Shown here: in pieces, positions 1 to 7,095 of the stretch
Numbering within the stretch: the stretch's first letter is position 1
Layout of the letters: each line of letters begins with the position of its first letter
Origin: Martinezella tropici
GTDB lineage: Bacteria > Pseudomonadota > Alphaproteobacteria > Rhizobiales > Rhizobiaceae
Direction of reading: 5' to 3'
Length of the DNA stretch: 64,000 nucleotides
NCBI GenBank assembly: GCA_000799755.1
Contig: JUHI01000004.1
Coordinates: forward strand, 310,001-374,000
The notes under the pieces: model-generated
Databases searched by the model: none
The model's input: the letters and a program-made list of their open reading frames with translations, nothing else
Told to the model about the DNA's origin: nothing
Position numbers and translations under genes: made by a program

Positions 1-31
1 TATGAGTGTTAAATTGATTTTCTAAACTGCA

Positions 32-250
32 ATGGACGGAAACGTGGCTAGCAAAAACTCCAACGATCGTTTTAGGGATCGACGGCTTTCGGCCGTACTT
101 GAGGTCTTTGCGTCCAAATTTCCCTCGGACTTCGCGCGCAGGTCAGAAGAGATTAAGCGCGAAGCGGAGGAAATTGAACGTGCAGTCCAAGAAGCCGAAC
201 AATCCATTGGAAGACGCGTACGCCCCAACGGAAAACGTTTCCGTTTATGA
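32..250 (+). CDS. Small charged helical protein overlapping the DUF6414-like gene
   Basis: ATG 32 opens a 72-residue frame. Its centre (about residues 28-62) alternates Glu/Lys/Arg with hydrophobic residues, as in a short coiled coil. No ribosome binding site is obvious. It overlaps the N-terminal part of the next frame by about 150 bases, and its composition looks more protein-like than the overlapping stretch of that frame. It could be a separate small protein or the displaced N-terminus of the DUF6414-like protein. I do not recognise a family. Confidence 0.3.
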   Translation: MDGNVASKNSNDRFRDRRLSAVLEVFASKFPSDFARRSEEIKREAEEIERAVQEAEQSIGRRVRPNGKRFRL

Positions 251-1172
251 TTTTCTTTATTACGACTACACGAGAATTTCTTCGTTTTTAGCACAGTTTG
301 AATCCGGGCACATTACGCAAGTTACCAAAAGCGAAAGTGCAACCCGCAGTTCAAAGGATACGCTCCACAGCGAGTTAGCTGGTACCGCCAAAGTTGTGAG
401 CGGTAAAATGGAGGATAATTCGGAGGTCTCAAAGGAGGCCACCCATCAATCGAGCAAAGTATATGATACTCGTTGGGAAAATGCTCTCGCATTCCTTGAT
501 TATCTTGAAGCAAACGAGTTGCTAAGTCCAGAAATCGAGACAGCCAGAATCGGGCGCATTGTACTCGTGATGGGTGATCTAACCATATTCGATCTCAATA
601 TCTTGCAACGAATGTGGTCGCTTTCCGCGATTAAGAAGACGATCTTGGCGGGTGCCAGATCCCAGTCCGAAGAGGCCTCTCAGCACCACAACCGCCAAGA
701 GAGGCGCAAGGCCTCTGCTTCCAATAAAAAGTCCACCTCAAACGGGATTTCGGAGGCGGAGCTAGCTCTGGAATTGTTGACGGTTCTACCGCATGCAGTT
801 CAAGCTGCGGTTAGCACGAAAGACCTTTCCGCGTGGTGCACCCTACGAGAGGACAGCATTACTGTTTCGCCGTCAGACCTTTTCATGAAGCACGGTCTAA
901 CGATTAGCGGCCAGTGGGCCATGGTCGGAATTTTGGACGCCCTACCGGATAATGATGCCGCGCTTTCGGAGGACGGGTCGCTTGAAATGGCAAGGCAAAT
1001 GATCGCGGGTGCTAAACTTGGTGCCGCCGGCTATATGATAGCACCGCACCTAGTCGGCCCTGTCAGGACGTTGTTGGGTAGGCCGTCATCCTCCTATGGC
1101 ATCACTCCCCTGCTGATATTTCGAAATGTTTCGAGCCAATATGAAGATGGGGACACGGGAAGCGAGGGATAA
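99..1172 (+). CDS. DUF6414-like protein, start uncertain
   Basis: The reading frame from TTG 99 encodes 357 residues. From about residue 49 it begins VYDFLYYD followed by an RISSFLAQFESG stretch, which I recognise as the opening of DUF6414-type proteins of unknown function. The middle is polar and Ser/Gln-rich (residues about 80-110 and 185-210). No membrane segment or signal peptide is apparent. The first 48 residues look like out-of-frame translation: another frame (ATG 32 to stop 250) encodes a charged, helix-prone 72-residue peptide over the same DNA. The true gene may therefore start near 230-245 without an obvious start codon, or the two frames may be joined by a frameshift. It precedes a HEPN-like gene on the same strand. 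Family call moderate, start weak. Confidence 0.5.
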   Translation: MRSLRPNFPRTSRAGQKRLSAKRRKLNVQSKKPNNPLEDAYAPTENVSVYDFLYYDYTRISSFLAQFESGHITQVTKSESATRSSKDTLHSELAGTAKVVSGKMEDNSEVSKEATHQSSKVYDTRWENALAFLDYLEANELLSPEIETARIGRIVLVMGDLTIFDLNILQRMWSLSAIKKTILAGARSQSEEASQHHNRQERRKASASNKKSTSNGISEAELALELLTVLPHAVQAAVSTKDLSAWCTLREDSITVSPSDLFMKHGLTISGQWAMVGILDALPDNDAALSEDGSLEMARQMIAGAKLGAAGYMIAPHLVGPVRTLLGRPSSSYGITPLLIFRNVSSQYEDGDTGSEG

Positions 1173-1227
1173 GCGCGAGAAGATGTAGGCGTGCCAAGAT
1201 GAAGAATTGATAAATGGAGTATTCAAA

Positions 1228-1872
1228 GTGGCACGTCAGCCTCTTCCCAAAAAATACTTGAATAGAGCCCGCTCTATCGCAAATCCAACGGGGTGGACAG
1301 CGCCTAAACTTAAGGAGCTGATTGGAGCATGCGCGGCTGCCAGCGCTCACGTTGAAATGCAGTTCTCGTTACTAATGGGGTCCATGCTAGGAATTGAGAA
1401 TGCCGCCTCTGTCGCAGTCTTTTGTTCAATCAGGAATTCAAGGGCGAGACGGGAGGCTCTTGAGGCCGCTGCACGACATGTATTGGACGGCAATACCGAG
1501 CCTTTATTTAAGGCAATAATGAAAGAATACAGTGAAGTTGACTCCTTCAGAAATGATATCGTGCATGGAATCTGGGGGCAGGTGGAAGGTGTGGACGATG
1601 CCGTCATTTGGCTTTCAACAGAGAACTATGCGGTCTGGCTGATAAATGCTTATCACGAACAAAAAGCGCCAAAGGAGCCACCAGGAGAGAAATGGCTTCG
1701 TTATTGCCATCTTTGGAAGCTTTCTGAAATCGGAGATGTTGTTAGGCGCTTAAATGGACTGCAAGACGCCATCGGCAACCTTCACGGATATCTCCGTTAC
1801 AGAGATCAACCTGCAGGGAAGAATGCATTAGATAGACTGCAAAAAGCGCCTTTCATTCTGTCCACACCTTGA
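1228..1872 (+). CDS. HEPN-like domain protein (putative RNase)
   Basis: This is a 214-residue mostly helical protein. The GTG at 1228 is preferred because GGAG (1216-1219) sits eight bases upstream; a TTG at 1207 is the longer alternative. Residues 108-113 read RNDIVH, matching the R-x4-H (RNxxxH) motif that forms the metal-independent RNase site of HEPN domains. It lies in a helical context preceded by another long helix (AHVEMQFSLL region), as expected for the fold. HEPN proteins act as RNA-cleaving toxins or phage-defence effectors, but many relatives are inactive. It follows the DUF6414-like gene by about 55 bases, so the two may be cotranscribed. The domain call rests on the motif and helical context only. 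Confidence 0.45.
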   Translation: MARQPLPKKYLNRARSIANPTGWTAPKLKELIGACAAASAHVEMQFSLLMGSMLGIENAASVAVFCSIRNSRARREALEAAARHVLDGNTEPLFKAIMKEYSEVDSFRNDIVHGIWGQVEGVDDAVIWLSTENYAVWLINAYHEQKAPKEPPGEKWLRYCHLWKLSEIGDVVRRLNGLQDAIGNLHGYLRYRDQPAGKNALDRLQKAPFILSTP

Positions 1873-2001
1873 TCGCCCTAAGCAAGATAACCTCGTTACT
1901 TTCCCCGCACTCGTCTTGATTGTTGACGCGGCCCGCGTAAATCGCTCGCTTGACTCTTCCTTAAAATGAGAACATTTATAGAACAAATTGAGGAAGACGC
2001 C

Positions 2002-2241
2002 ATGAGTACCGCCGAGAAATTCATTATCCTGCCTTATCGCAAGAACCGCGGAAACCTAGTGCCGGGCGAGATGCGCCCAGCTTCGAGCGTAGCGTCGGCA
2101 GAGAAGATCGCGGCTTCCATGGCTTCCCGCTTCGTCGGCGTTGCGGCTTATGCCGTCATGGTCGACGAGGAGAGCGGCGATATGTCATCACCTCGCCTTC
2201 TGGCGAAGCACGGCGAAATCGCCGACCTGAACGCCGCCTGA
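2002..2241 (+). CDS. Small hypothetical phage-type protein
   Basis: ATG 2002 is chosen because AGGAAG (1991-1996) lies five bases before it; an upstream ATG at 1966 would give 91 residues without such a site. The 79-residue product starts MSTAEKFIILPYRKN and contains an alanine-rich helix followed by a DEESGDMSSP loop. There are no membrane segments or cysteines. It heads a run of closely spaced plus-strand genes ending at 4230, which look like accessory genes at the end of the prophage away from the integrase. Function unknown. Confidence 0.55.
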   Translation: MSTAEKFIILPYRKNRGNLVPGEMRPASSVASAEKIAASMASRFVGVAAYAVMVDEESGDMSSPRLLAKHGEIADLNAA

Positions 2242-2298
2242 GATAGACCGATATTTTTGATGCTGAACCGCTGCAGCGATGTGGCGGAATGAGGACGT

Positions 2299-2508
2299 GT
2301 GACTATGACTGCCGAGCCGATCGCCATTGAAGAACCTGAACTTGATCCGGTGGATGCAGCGCTTGCCTTATATGGCGGCGATGCCCGTGCGACGATCGCC
2401 GCCGCGCTGGACATGCTGCAGTTCGTTCGCGGGCAGCTTGCATTGACCGAGGCAGCCATGTGTAACGGCTTCACCAGAGGTTTCAGGCCCGTCTACGAAC
2501 CGGATTAA
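2299..2508 (+). CDS. Small hypothetical phage-type protein
   Basis: This 69-residue acidic protein has an Ala/Leu-rich helical centre (LDPVDAALALYGGDARATIAAALDM region). GTG 2299 or ATG 2305 could initiate; GAGG at 2291-2294 fits the ATG better. It is followed after four bases by the next gene, as in one operon. Small proteins of this kind are common in rhizobial prophages; no function can be assigned. Confidence 0.45.
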   Translation: MTMTAEPIAIEEPELDPVDAALALYGGDARATIAAALDMLQFVRGQLALTEAAMCNGFTRGFRPVYEPD

Positions 2509-2512
2509 GCCG

Positions 2513-2995
2513 ATGACGGTACGCACGAGGCTGGCGGAATACAAAGGCGATAAGGTCGCCGTCATATGCGAGGATTGCGAGCTGCTGAAAAATTTGGATG
2601 GCGACGCCCTGCTGGCCGAATACGGCGAGGTCGAAATGCCTTCCATCCTTATGCCGATCGCCAGGTCTTTCGGGTGCAAGCGCACGGAAAACAGCTTCTA
2701 TGACCGCTGCAGGCTGCACTATCATCATTCGCCGCAGGAGTGGGCCCAAATGATGGGCTACATCAACCCGCGAGAGCGGAAAGAGAACGAACTCCGCTTT
2801 TCCGACTTGAGCCGATGGCATAGGCTCTACGTGCATTGCAATTGCGGACGAAAAAGCGAGGCTGATCGAGAACGGCTTGAGCGGTCAGTTGGGAAGGATG
2901 CCATGATCGCGGATGCGGTTCGGAAGCTTGTCTGCAAGAAGTGCGGCATGAAAGGCACGGCAAAGATCATCGTCCGTTCGCCACCTCGGGATTAG
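2513..2995 (+). CDS. Hypothetical cysteine-rich phage protein
   Basis: This 160-residue protein has paired cysteines suggestive of metal binding: CEDC near residue 19, CNCG near residue 109 and CKKCG near residue 140, plus an HYHH cluster near residue 69. A zinc-ribbon-like fold for the C-terminal half is plausible but is an inference from spacing. It is in the same operon-like run as its neighbours. Role unknown; a nucleic-acid-binding or early phage function would be compatible. Confidence 0.5.
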   Translation: MTVRTRLAEYKGDKVAVICEDCELLKNLDGDALLAEYGEVEMPSILMPIARSFGCKRTENSFYDRCRLHYHHSPQEWAQMMGYINPRERKENELRFSDLSRWHRLYVHCNCGRKSEADRERLERSVGKDAMIADAVRKLVCKKCGMKGTAKIIVRSPPRD

Positions 2996-3006
2996 GGGGA
3001 ACCAAC

Positions 3007-3732
3007 ATGTGCAATCTTTACAATCTGACGAGCAATCAGGAAGCGATCCGCCAGATCAGCCGGGCGATGATCGACAGCATCGGCAATCTTGAACCGGAGT
3101 TGGATCTTTATCCGGATCAAATGGGACCGATCGTGCGGAACACGGCCGCCGGCCGCGAGCTGGTTAAGGTTCGCTGGGGATTGCCATCCTCGCAGAAGGC
3201 GCAATTGGACGCCGCCACGAAACGCGCCGATAAGCTTCGCGCCAAGGGCAAGGAAGTGAACTTCGACGAGTTGCTGAGAATGGAGCCAGACGGCGGCACG
3301 ACGAATGTCCGAAACACATCAAGCAGGCATTGGGCAAGATGGCTGGGGGTTGAAAATCGCTGCGTCGTGCCGTTCACGCGCTTTGCCGAGCCGGACCCCG
3401 CCAGCAAGGTCGAGGGCGGCCGGACACCGAACGCCTGGTTCGCCGGCAGCATAGATGAGCCATTGATGTGCTTCGCTGGTCTATGGGTGCCGCAATGGCG
3501 ATCGGTGCGGAAGGTGAAGGAAGGCGAGATTACGGTCGATCTCTACGGATTCCTGACCACCGAGCCAAATGCGATCGTTGGGCCAATCCACCAGAAGGCC
3601 ATGCCTGTCATCCTTCGAAATCAGGACGAAATCGAGACGTGGCTCACCGCGCCGTGGCAAGAGGCGAAGGCGCTTCAACGGCCGCTCCCGAACGACGAAC
3701 TGGTGCTTCTGCCACCAAAACCAGCCGCATGA
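3007..3732 (+). CDS. SRAP domain protein (SOS response-associated peptidase, YedK/HMCES family)
   Basis: The 241-residue product begins MCNLYNLTSNQE. Removal of Met exposes Cys2, the residue SRAP proteins use to crosslink abasic sites in single-stranded DNA. Other family landmarks are the NVRNTSSRHW segment, the RCVVPFTRFAEPD strand and a late IHQKAMPVIL motif carrying the conserved His. AGGGGGA just before ATG 3007 is a strong ribosome binding site and decides this start. Family members shield abasic sites at replication forks. On a prophage it may protect phage DNA or help tolerate damage. The next gene starts at its end. Confidence 0.9.
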   Translation: MCNLYNLTSNQEAIRQISRAMIDSIGNLEPELDLYPDQMGPIVRNTAAGRELVKVRWGLPSSQKAQLDAATKRADKLRAKGKEVNFDELLRMEPDGGTTNVRNTSSRHWARWLGVENRCVVPFTRFAEPDPASKVEGGRTPNAWFAGSIDEPLMCFAGLWVPQWRSVRKVKEGEITVDLYGFLTTEPNAIVGPIHQKAMPVILRNQDEIETWLTAPWQEAKALQRPLPNDELVLLPPKPAA

Positions 3733-3740
3733 GGTCAGAT

Positions 3741-4040
3741 ATGTTGAAGGAACGCGTTGAAGAGCTTGAGAGCGCTATTCTGGAAATCGAAGGCCGCGCC
3801 ATGATGCACGACGTCTTCATTGCGCATCTGCTTGGTCGCATCGGATCGGTTTCCGGCGACATCGAGGGTTTTATCAATGGCGTGCTGCCAATGATTGGCA
3901 ACGACCTGCAGGAGAACGCGGCGCGAGCTTCCGATGACACAGCCAAGGAACGTTGCGCCTTCGCCTTGGAAGCTTTCGCAAACTTTGCGATGTCGATGGA
4001 AAGCTCGCTGAAACGAGCGCACAAGGGCGAACTGAACTAG
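3741..4040 (+). CDS. Small helical hypothetical protein
   Basis: ATG 3741 has GAGG six bases upstream; an in-frame ATG at 3729 that overlaps the SRAP stop (ATGA) is the alternative. The 99-residue protein starts with a heptad-like stretch (LKERVEELESAILEIEGRA) suggesting a coiled coil. The rest is helical and ends in a basic tail. It follows the SRAP gene directly and ends two bases before the next start, so it is translationally linked on both sides. Function unknown. Confidence 0.5.
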   Translation: MLKERVEELESAILEIEGRAMMHDVFIAHLLGRIGSVSGDIEGFINGVLPMIGNDLQENAARASDDTAKERCAFALEAFANFAMSMESSLKRAHKGELN

Positions 4041-4041
4041 A

Positions 4042-4230
4042 ATGAGCGATGAAACGACCGCCGCACCGCGCCGCGCGACCTCCATCCTTTTCGAGCATTG
4101 GTGCGAGCACCCCGGCTGCAAGGCATGGGGCGGACTCGGCTACGATATCGGTAAGGGCGAAACACGCTGGCTGTGCTTCGAACATAAGTGGACGGACTAC
4201 CGGCAGCCGAGGTATGGAAACACCCCCTAA
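4042..4230 (+). CDS. Small zinc-finger-like phage protein
   Basis: This 62-residue protein has a CEHPGCKAWGG segment near residue 21 and a WLCFEHKW segment near residue 44. Together they supply Cys/His pairs in a spacing typical of a small zinc-binding knuckle. Similar Cys-x3-Cys...Cys-x2-His proteins are frequent near the lysis end of rhizobial prophages. It is the last plus-strand gene before the convergent lysis genes. Function unknown. Confidence 0.5.
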   Translation: MSDETTAAPRRATSILFEHWCEHPGCKAWGGLGYDIGKGETRWLCFEHKWTDYRQPRYGNTP

Positions 4231-4254
4231 AGATATCCGGGGCAATTGGACGAC

Positions 4255-4581
4255 CTAACCCTGAGGCCCGCCCTTAAATCGTCGCATCAACTCGTCGAAG
4301 ATCACGTCCGCGAGCCACATGGCACAGACGCCGACGACGAAGGCCGTGGCGTTCATGGCGGCGACATCGCGTTCCGGAAGCGGCCAGTTGATCGCCTTCA
4401 GGTAATAGAGCGCAGGTTCGGTCAGATAGGCGGCGGCAATCGCGCCGCAGATGGGCGAGGCGAATATCTCGCGCATCGTGTAGCGCCGACGCGACAGGCC
4501 ACGCAGGACGCCGCCCATAAGCCCCGCAACCGCAACGCCCGCCTTGATGCCGAGCGCTTCCAGAAAATCATTAATAGACAT
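4255..4581 (-). CDS. Putative holin-like membrane protein
   Basis: The 108-residue product has about three hydrophobic segments (residues about 14-30, 46-58 and 78-97) and a short basic C-terminal tail, RRFKGG. The ATG at 4581 is preceded by AGGGGCGG on the minus strand, which decides it over the longer frame. It lies at the end of the late operon beside a second small membrane protein, a lipoprotein and the endolysin. That context and the topology suggest holin or antiholin function, though no family motif confirms it. Confidence 0.5.
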   Translation of the reverse strand: MSINDFLEALGIKAGVAVAGLMGGVLRGLSRRRYTMREIFASPICGAIAAAYLTEPALYYLKAINWPLPERDVAAMNATAFVVGVCAMWLADVIFDELMRRFKGGPQG

Positions 4582-4612
4582 CCGCCCCTCGAATGCTTGA
4601 TGTGATGAGATG

Positions 4613-4642
4613 GGCATGTCCCGACGTCGGCCGGGACATGCC
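4613..4642. repeat. 10-bp perfect inverted repeat between the two holin-like genes
   Basis: GGCATGTCCC (4613-4622) and its exact complement GGGACATGCC (4633-4642) flank a 10-base GC-rich spacer. The hairpin lies between the stop of the upstream small membrane protein and the start of the downstream one, just before the latter's ribosome binding site. No T-run follows, so it is more likely a transcript-stability or translation-modulating hairpin than an intrinsic terminator. Confidence 0.6.
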
Positions 4643-4655
4643 AGGAGATGCCGCG

Positions 4656-4916
4656 CTAGGCGGCGGCTTTCGTATCAGCCGCAGCCCTCGAGTCATTCGC
4701 CGCAACGGGCGGCTGAGGCTGCAGGATGCCTTTCGCGCCGTCGCGCGTGAGGTTGATCGTTACCTTGATGACGTTGGACAGCAGCAGGACGCTGGCCGCC
4801 ACCTTGGCGGCGGTCACGTCGGACATGCCAAGGCCAGACCAATCGACCGTCAGCAACGCGCCGAGAACCAGGCCGAACAGGTTCAGGATGTTATGCACGA
4901 GGTTCGTATTGAACAT
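4656..4916 (-). CDS. Putative holin-like membrane protein
   Basis: This 86-residue protein has a hydrophobic segment at about residues 9-24 and a second at about 37-50, followed by an alanine/proline-rich hydrophilic tail. Two short membrane segments and a polar C-terminus fit a small holin. It sits between the lipoprotein gene and the other membrane protein in the lysis cassette. Having two such proteins in tandem would fit a holin/antiholin pair; this is inferred from position and topology only. Confidence 0.5.
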   Translation of the reverse strand: MFNTNLVHNILNLFGLVLGALLTVDWSGLGMSDVTAAKVAASVLLLSNVIKVTINLTRDGAKGILQPQPPVAANDSRAAADTKAAA

Positions 4917-4945
4917 GGAAGTGCTCCGGATTGTGGGAGGGAGGA

Positions 4946-5263
4946 TCAGCCGCCAGATTTGGCGGCCTTGATGTCTTCGATCGCCCGCAGGACTTTCGTG
5001 ACGGACGACTGCAGGGTGACGGAAGCCGGGTCGACGCAGATGGAACGAACGCCGGCATAGGCCTGGCGCTCGGTCTCGATGACCTTCTGCGGATAGTTGA
5101 TGAAGATGCCCGACAGCAGGAAGGCGTTATGTGCCGCTTCAAGCTTCGGGCAGGCGTCGGCAAGACCGCTCTGGATTTTCAAGTTGGTCTTGTCGACCTG
5201 TTCACTGGTTACGCAGCCGGACAGAGCAATGCCGGCCGCCATTGCAATGAGCAATGCGCGCAT
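4946..5263 (-). CDS. Phage lipoprotein, possible outer spanin
   Basis: The N-terminus MRALLIAMAAGIALSGC is a lipoprotein signal peptide with lipobox LSGC, lipidated on Cys17. The mature part of about 88 residues is helical with two further cysteines. It lies immediately downstream of the endolysin and upstream of the holin-like genes, where an outer-membrane spanin subunit would be expected. It is longer than typical Rz1 proteins and not proline-rich, so an alternative role such as superinfection exclusion is open. Confidence 0.6.
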   Translation of the reverse strand: MRALLIAMAAGIALSGCVTSEQVDKTNLKIQSGLADACPKLEAAHNAFLLSGIFINYPQKVIETERQAYAGVRSICVDPASVTLQSSVTKVLRAIEDIKAAKSGG

Positions 5264-5318
5264 GATGGATATCCTTCGATGTCAGGGAGGGAGGAGAAGC
5301 CGCCAGCGGCGGCAGGCA

Positions 5319-5951
5319 TCAACGCGCCGCTTCGAGCGCCGCGAGGAACTTCTTTGCGTAGCCGGCGATATCCGCCGCCCGATCAGTGCCATTGATGATC
5401 TTGCGGGCGCCGATCCAGTCGGTTGCCGTGGCGCTGAAATAATCGGCCAGCTTCTTGCCGGTGAGCCGGCCGTTGGTCATACCGTCAAACAGGATCTCGA
5501 CGGCCTTGACGGGATCGAGCGCCTTGTCCGGATCATCGGCGATGCCGTATCTGTCGTAATTGTTCCGGCCGGTGATCTGCACCAGGCCGCGACCGCGATA
5601 GCGCCAGCCGTCGCCGCTCGCCTCGCTGCCATTGCCCATGCGGTTCGCATAGGCGCGATTGGCAATGCGCTGCGGCTGGCGGGCATAGGCAGCGGCCTGC
5701 GTGGCGGTGAAGTATTTCGGAAAGGTGGCCCGCAGACCATCGGCCGAGTAGTTCAGATTTTCCGAGATGGCGCACATTGTCTGGTCCGTCTCGTGATAGG
5801 CCGTCGCCAGCATATAGGCGAGCCAGCGGGTATCGAAGGGCCTGGCCTGCCATTCGTCGAGAATGGCTTCCATGCCGTTGACCTGGTTTGTCGACAGGCG
5901 CCCGCTGAACAGCGAAGAGCGCGCCGCCGCGAAGAATTTCGCGTGATCCAT
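5319..5951 (-). CDS. GH19 chitinase-like phage endolysin
   Basis: The 210-residue protein has the GH19 lysozyme-like fold signature. AYHETD (residues 51-56) supplies the catalytic Glu54, SENLNYSADGLR (63-74) supplies the second acidic residue (Glu64), and RGRGLVQITGRNNY (about 121-134) is the substrate-cleft motif. Such enzymes cleave the glycan of peptidoglycan to release phage. No signal peptide is visible, so export would rely on the holin-like proteins encoded downstream. Length and motif order match rhizobial phage endolysins. Confidence 0.9.
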   Translation of the reverse strand: MDHAKFFAAARSSLFSGRLSTNQVNGMEAILDEWQARPFDTRWLAYMLATAYHETDQTMCAISENLNYSADGLRATFPKYFTATQAAAYARQPQRIANRAYANRMGNGSEASGDGWRYRGRGLVQITGRNNYDRYGIADDPDKALDPVKAVEILFDGMTNGRLTGKKLADYFSATATDWIGARKIINGTDRAADIAGYAKKFLAALEAAR

Positions 5952-5987
5952 AATGATGATCCTGTAATCTTAAGTTGTCGCTAGCGA

Positions 5988-6009
5988 TTGCGAGATAGGT
6001 TTCTCGCAA
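5988..6009. repeat. Stem-loop upstream of the retropepsin-like moron
   Basis: TTGCGAG (5988-5994) and CTCGCAA (6003-6009) form a perfect 7-bp stem with an 8-base loop. It lies between the divergently oriented endolysin start (5951) and the plus-strand gene at 6034. It could be an operator for the moron promoter or a 5' UTR hairpin. Confidence 0.5.
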
Positions 6010-6033
6010 CTGGGAGCTGGGGCGTTAAAAACT

Positions 6034-6474
6034 ATGTGGATTGAGATTGAGCACTTACTGCCGATAAACGGCGATGATGGCGTCTTCTTCAAGCGACATC
6101 CTTGCATAAGGGTCGACCTTGGAATTGTACGAGCGGGGACAGAGCCGCGCTTCATGAGTGTCTACGGCGCAATCGATACCGGTGCTGACCATATTTACGT
6201 CGACAATGAACTGATGGTCGCCAACGGTGCCACACCCAACGGCTATGTTCCCGTGAACAATTATGAGCGTCACCCCACCTATGACTGCATCGTAAGAGCG
6301 ATGCCACTACTGGGGCCGTCGCCTATTACCGTGTGCGGGATAGATGCTCAGGCTAAGGGGTGGCCGCACTTGGCGGTGTTGGGGCGGCAGTTTCTGAGCG
6401 CGTTTCGCCTGGAATATGAGCCGGCAGCAGGGCATTTTCGCCTGCTAGGGAGAACGACGGGTACACCCCGATAA
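6034..6474 (+). CDS. Retropepsin-like aspartic protease domain protein (moron)
   Basis: This 146-residue protein has AIDTGADHIYVD (residues 46-57), in which D48-T49-G50-A51 matches the catalytic DTGA of retroviral-type aspartic proteases. LAVLGRQFL (113-121) resembles the second hydrophobic-hydrophobic-Gly psi-loop that completes the fold. The length fits a single-domain retropepsin, which works as a dimer. There is no signal peptide. It is on the plus strand inside the minus-strand late block, with its own hairpin-containing upstream region, so it is likely an independently expressed moron. Substrate and role are unknown. An inactive or non-proteolytic homologue cannot be excluded. Confidence 0.6.
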   Translation: MWIEIEHLLPINGDDGVFFKRHPCIRVDLGIVRAGTEPRFMSVYGAIDTGADHIYVDNELMVANGATPNGYVPVNNYERHPTYDCIVRAMPLLGPSPITVCGIDAQAKGWPHLAVLGRQFLSAFRLEYEPAAGHFRLLGRTTGTPR

Positions 6475-6475
6475 A

Positions 6476-6577
6476 GGCACTCCTGACCTCAGCATTCTGA
6501 AGGTAGGCAAGCTGCGGCAACCGCCCTCCCGCCGCGGCCGTGACCGATAATCGGTAGTGATCGCACTCGCCCGTCAT
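6476..6577 (-). pseudogene. Remnant of a small tail-region gene
   Basis: A minus-strand frame starts at 6577 with an ATGA overlap on the stop of the upstream coiled-coil protein, the same coupling used elsewhere in this operon. Its first roughly 34 residues (MTGECDHYRLSVTAAAGGR...) look protein-like. The frame then continues to 6353 through the antisense strand of the convergent retropepsin-like gene. The simplest reading is a small late gene whose 3' end was lost when the moron was inserted; the left boundary given here is the end of the moron. Confidence 0.3.
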
Positions 6578-7071
6578 TGGCCACCTCCTGCGGCCGTCTG
6601 CAGCCGCTTGATGGTGTCCTGCAGCTGCGCGATGGTGGCGTTTGCCTGTGAAAGCTGGTCGTTCAAGCTGAACAGCTGCCCGCGCAGGCTGCTCTCCAGC
6701 ACAACGGCTGCAGCCTGCGTATCCGTCAACTGCTTCCGCAGGTCGCCCGCATCCGCCGTCACAGTGGCGAGATCAGCTCTGGCCTTGGTCAGGTCGGCGC
6801 CGGACAGATCGAGCTTGCCATTCAGCGTTGCGATCTCTGCGACTTGCGCTGTGACCTTGGCAAGGGCATCGCGGCAGGCGTCGGACATGATGTCGCTGGT
6901 CGGAAAGCCGGCAAGGTCGACCGGCTGCGCCGGCTGCACGTCATCCTTGATGATCACGCCGTCGAGGGTGATACGCCGCAGATACTGGACATGTGCGCCG
7001 GCTGGCGTGCCGTCAGGGCCGAAGCGCACCAGCAGCTCGTAGGGAATGGTTTGATCCAGAATTTCAGCCAT
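6574..7071 (-). CDS. Phage tail-fibre-associated coiled-coil protein
   Basis: This 165-residue protein has an N-terminal domain (residues 1-65) with a YELLVRFGPDGTPAGAHVQYLRRI segment, and a long coiled coil (about 70-158) rich in Ala/Leu/Gln heptads. It lies directly downstream of the tail-fibre gene, 25 bases away. That position and architecture suggest a fibre accessory or assembly protein. I do not recognise a named family. Confidence 0.5.
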   Translation of the reverse strand: MAEILDQTIPYELLVRFGPDGTPAGAHVQYLRRITLDGVIIKDDVQPAQPVDLAGFPTSDIMSDACRDALAKVTAQVAEIATLNGKLDLSGADLTKARADLATVTADAGDLRKQLTDTQAAAVVLESSLRGQLFSLNDQLSQANATIAQLQDTIKRLQTAAGGGQ

Positions 7072-7095
7072 GTGAGAAGTCCTTTCTTGGGAGGG

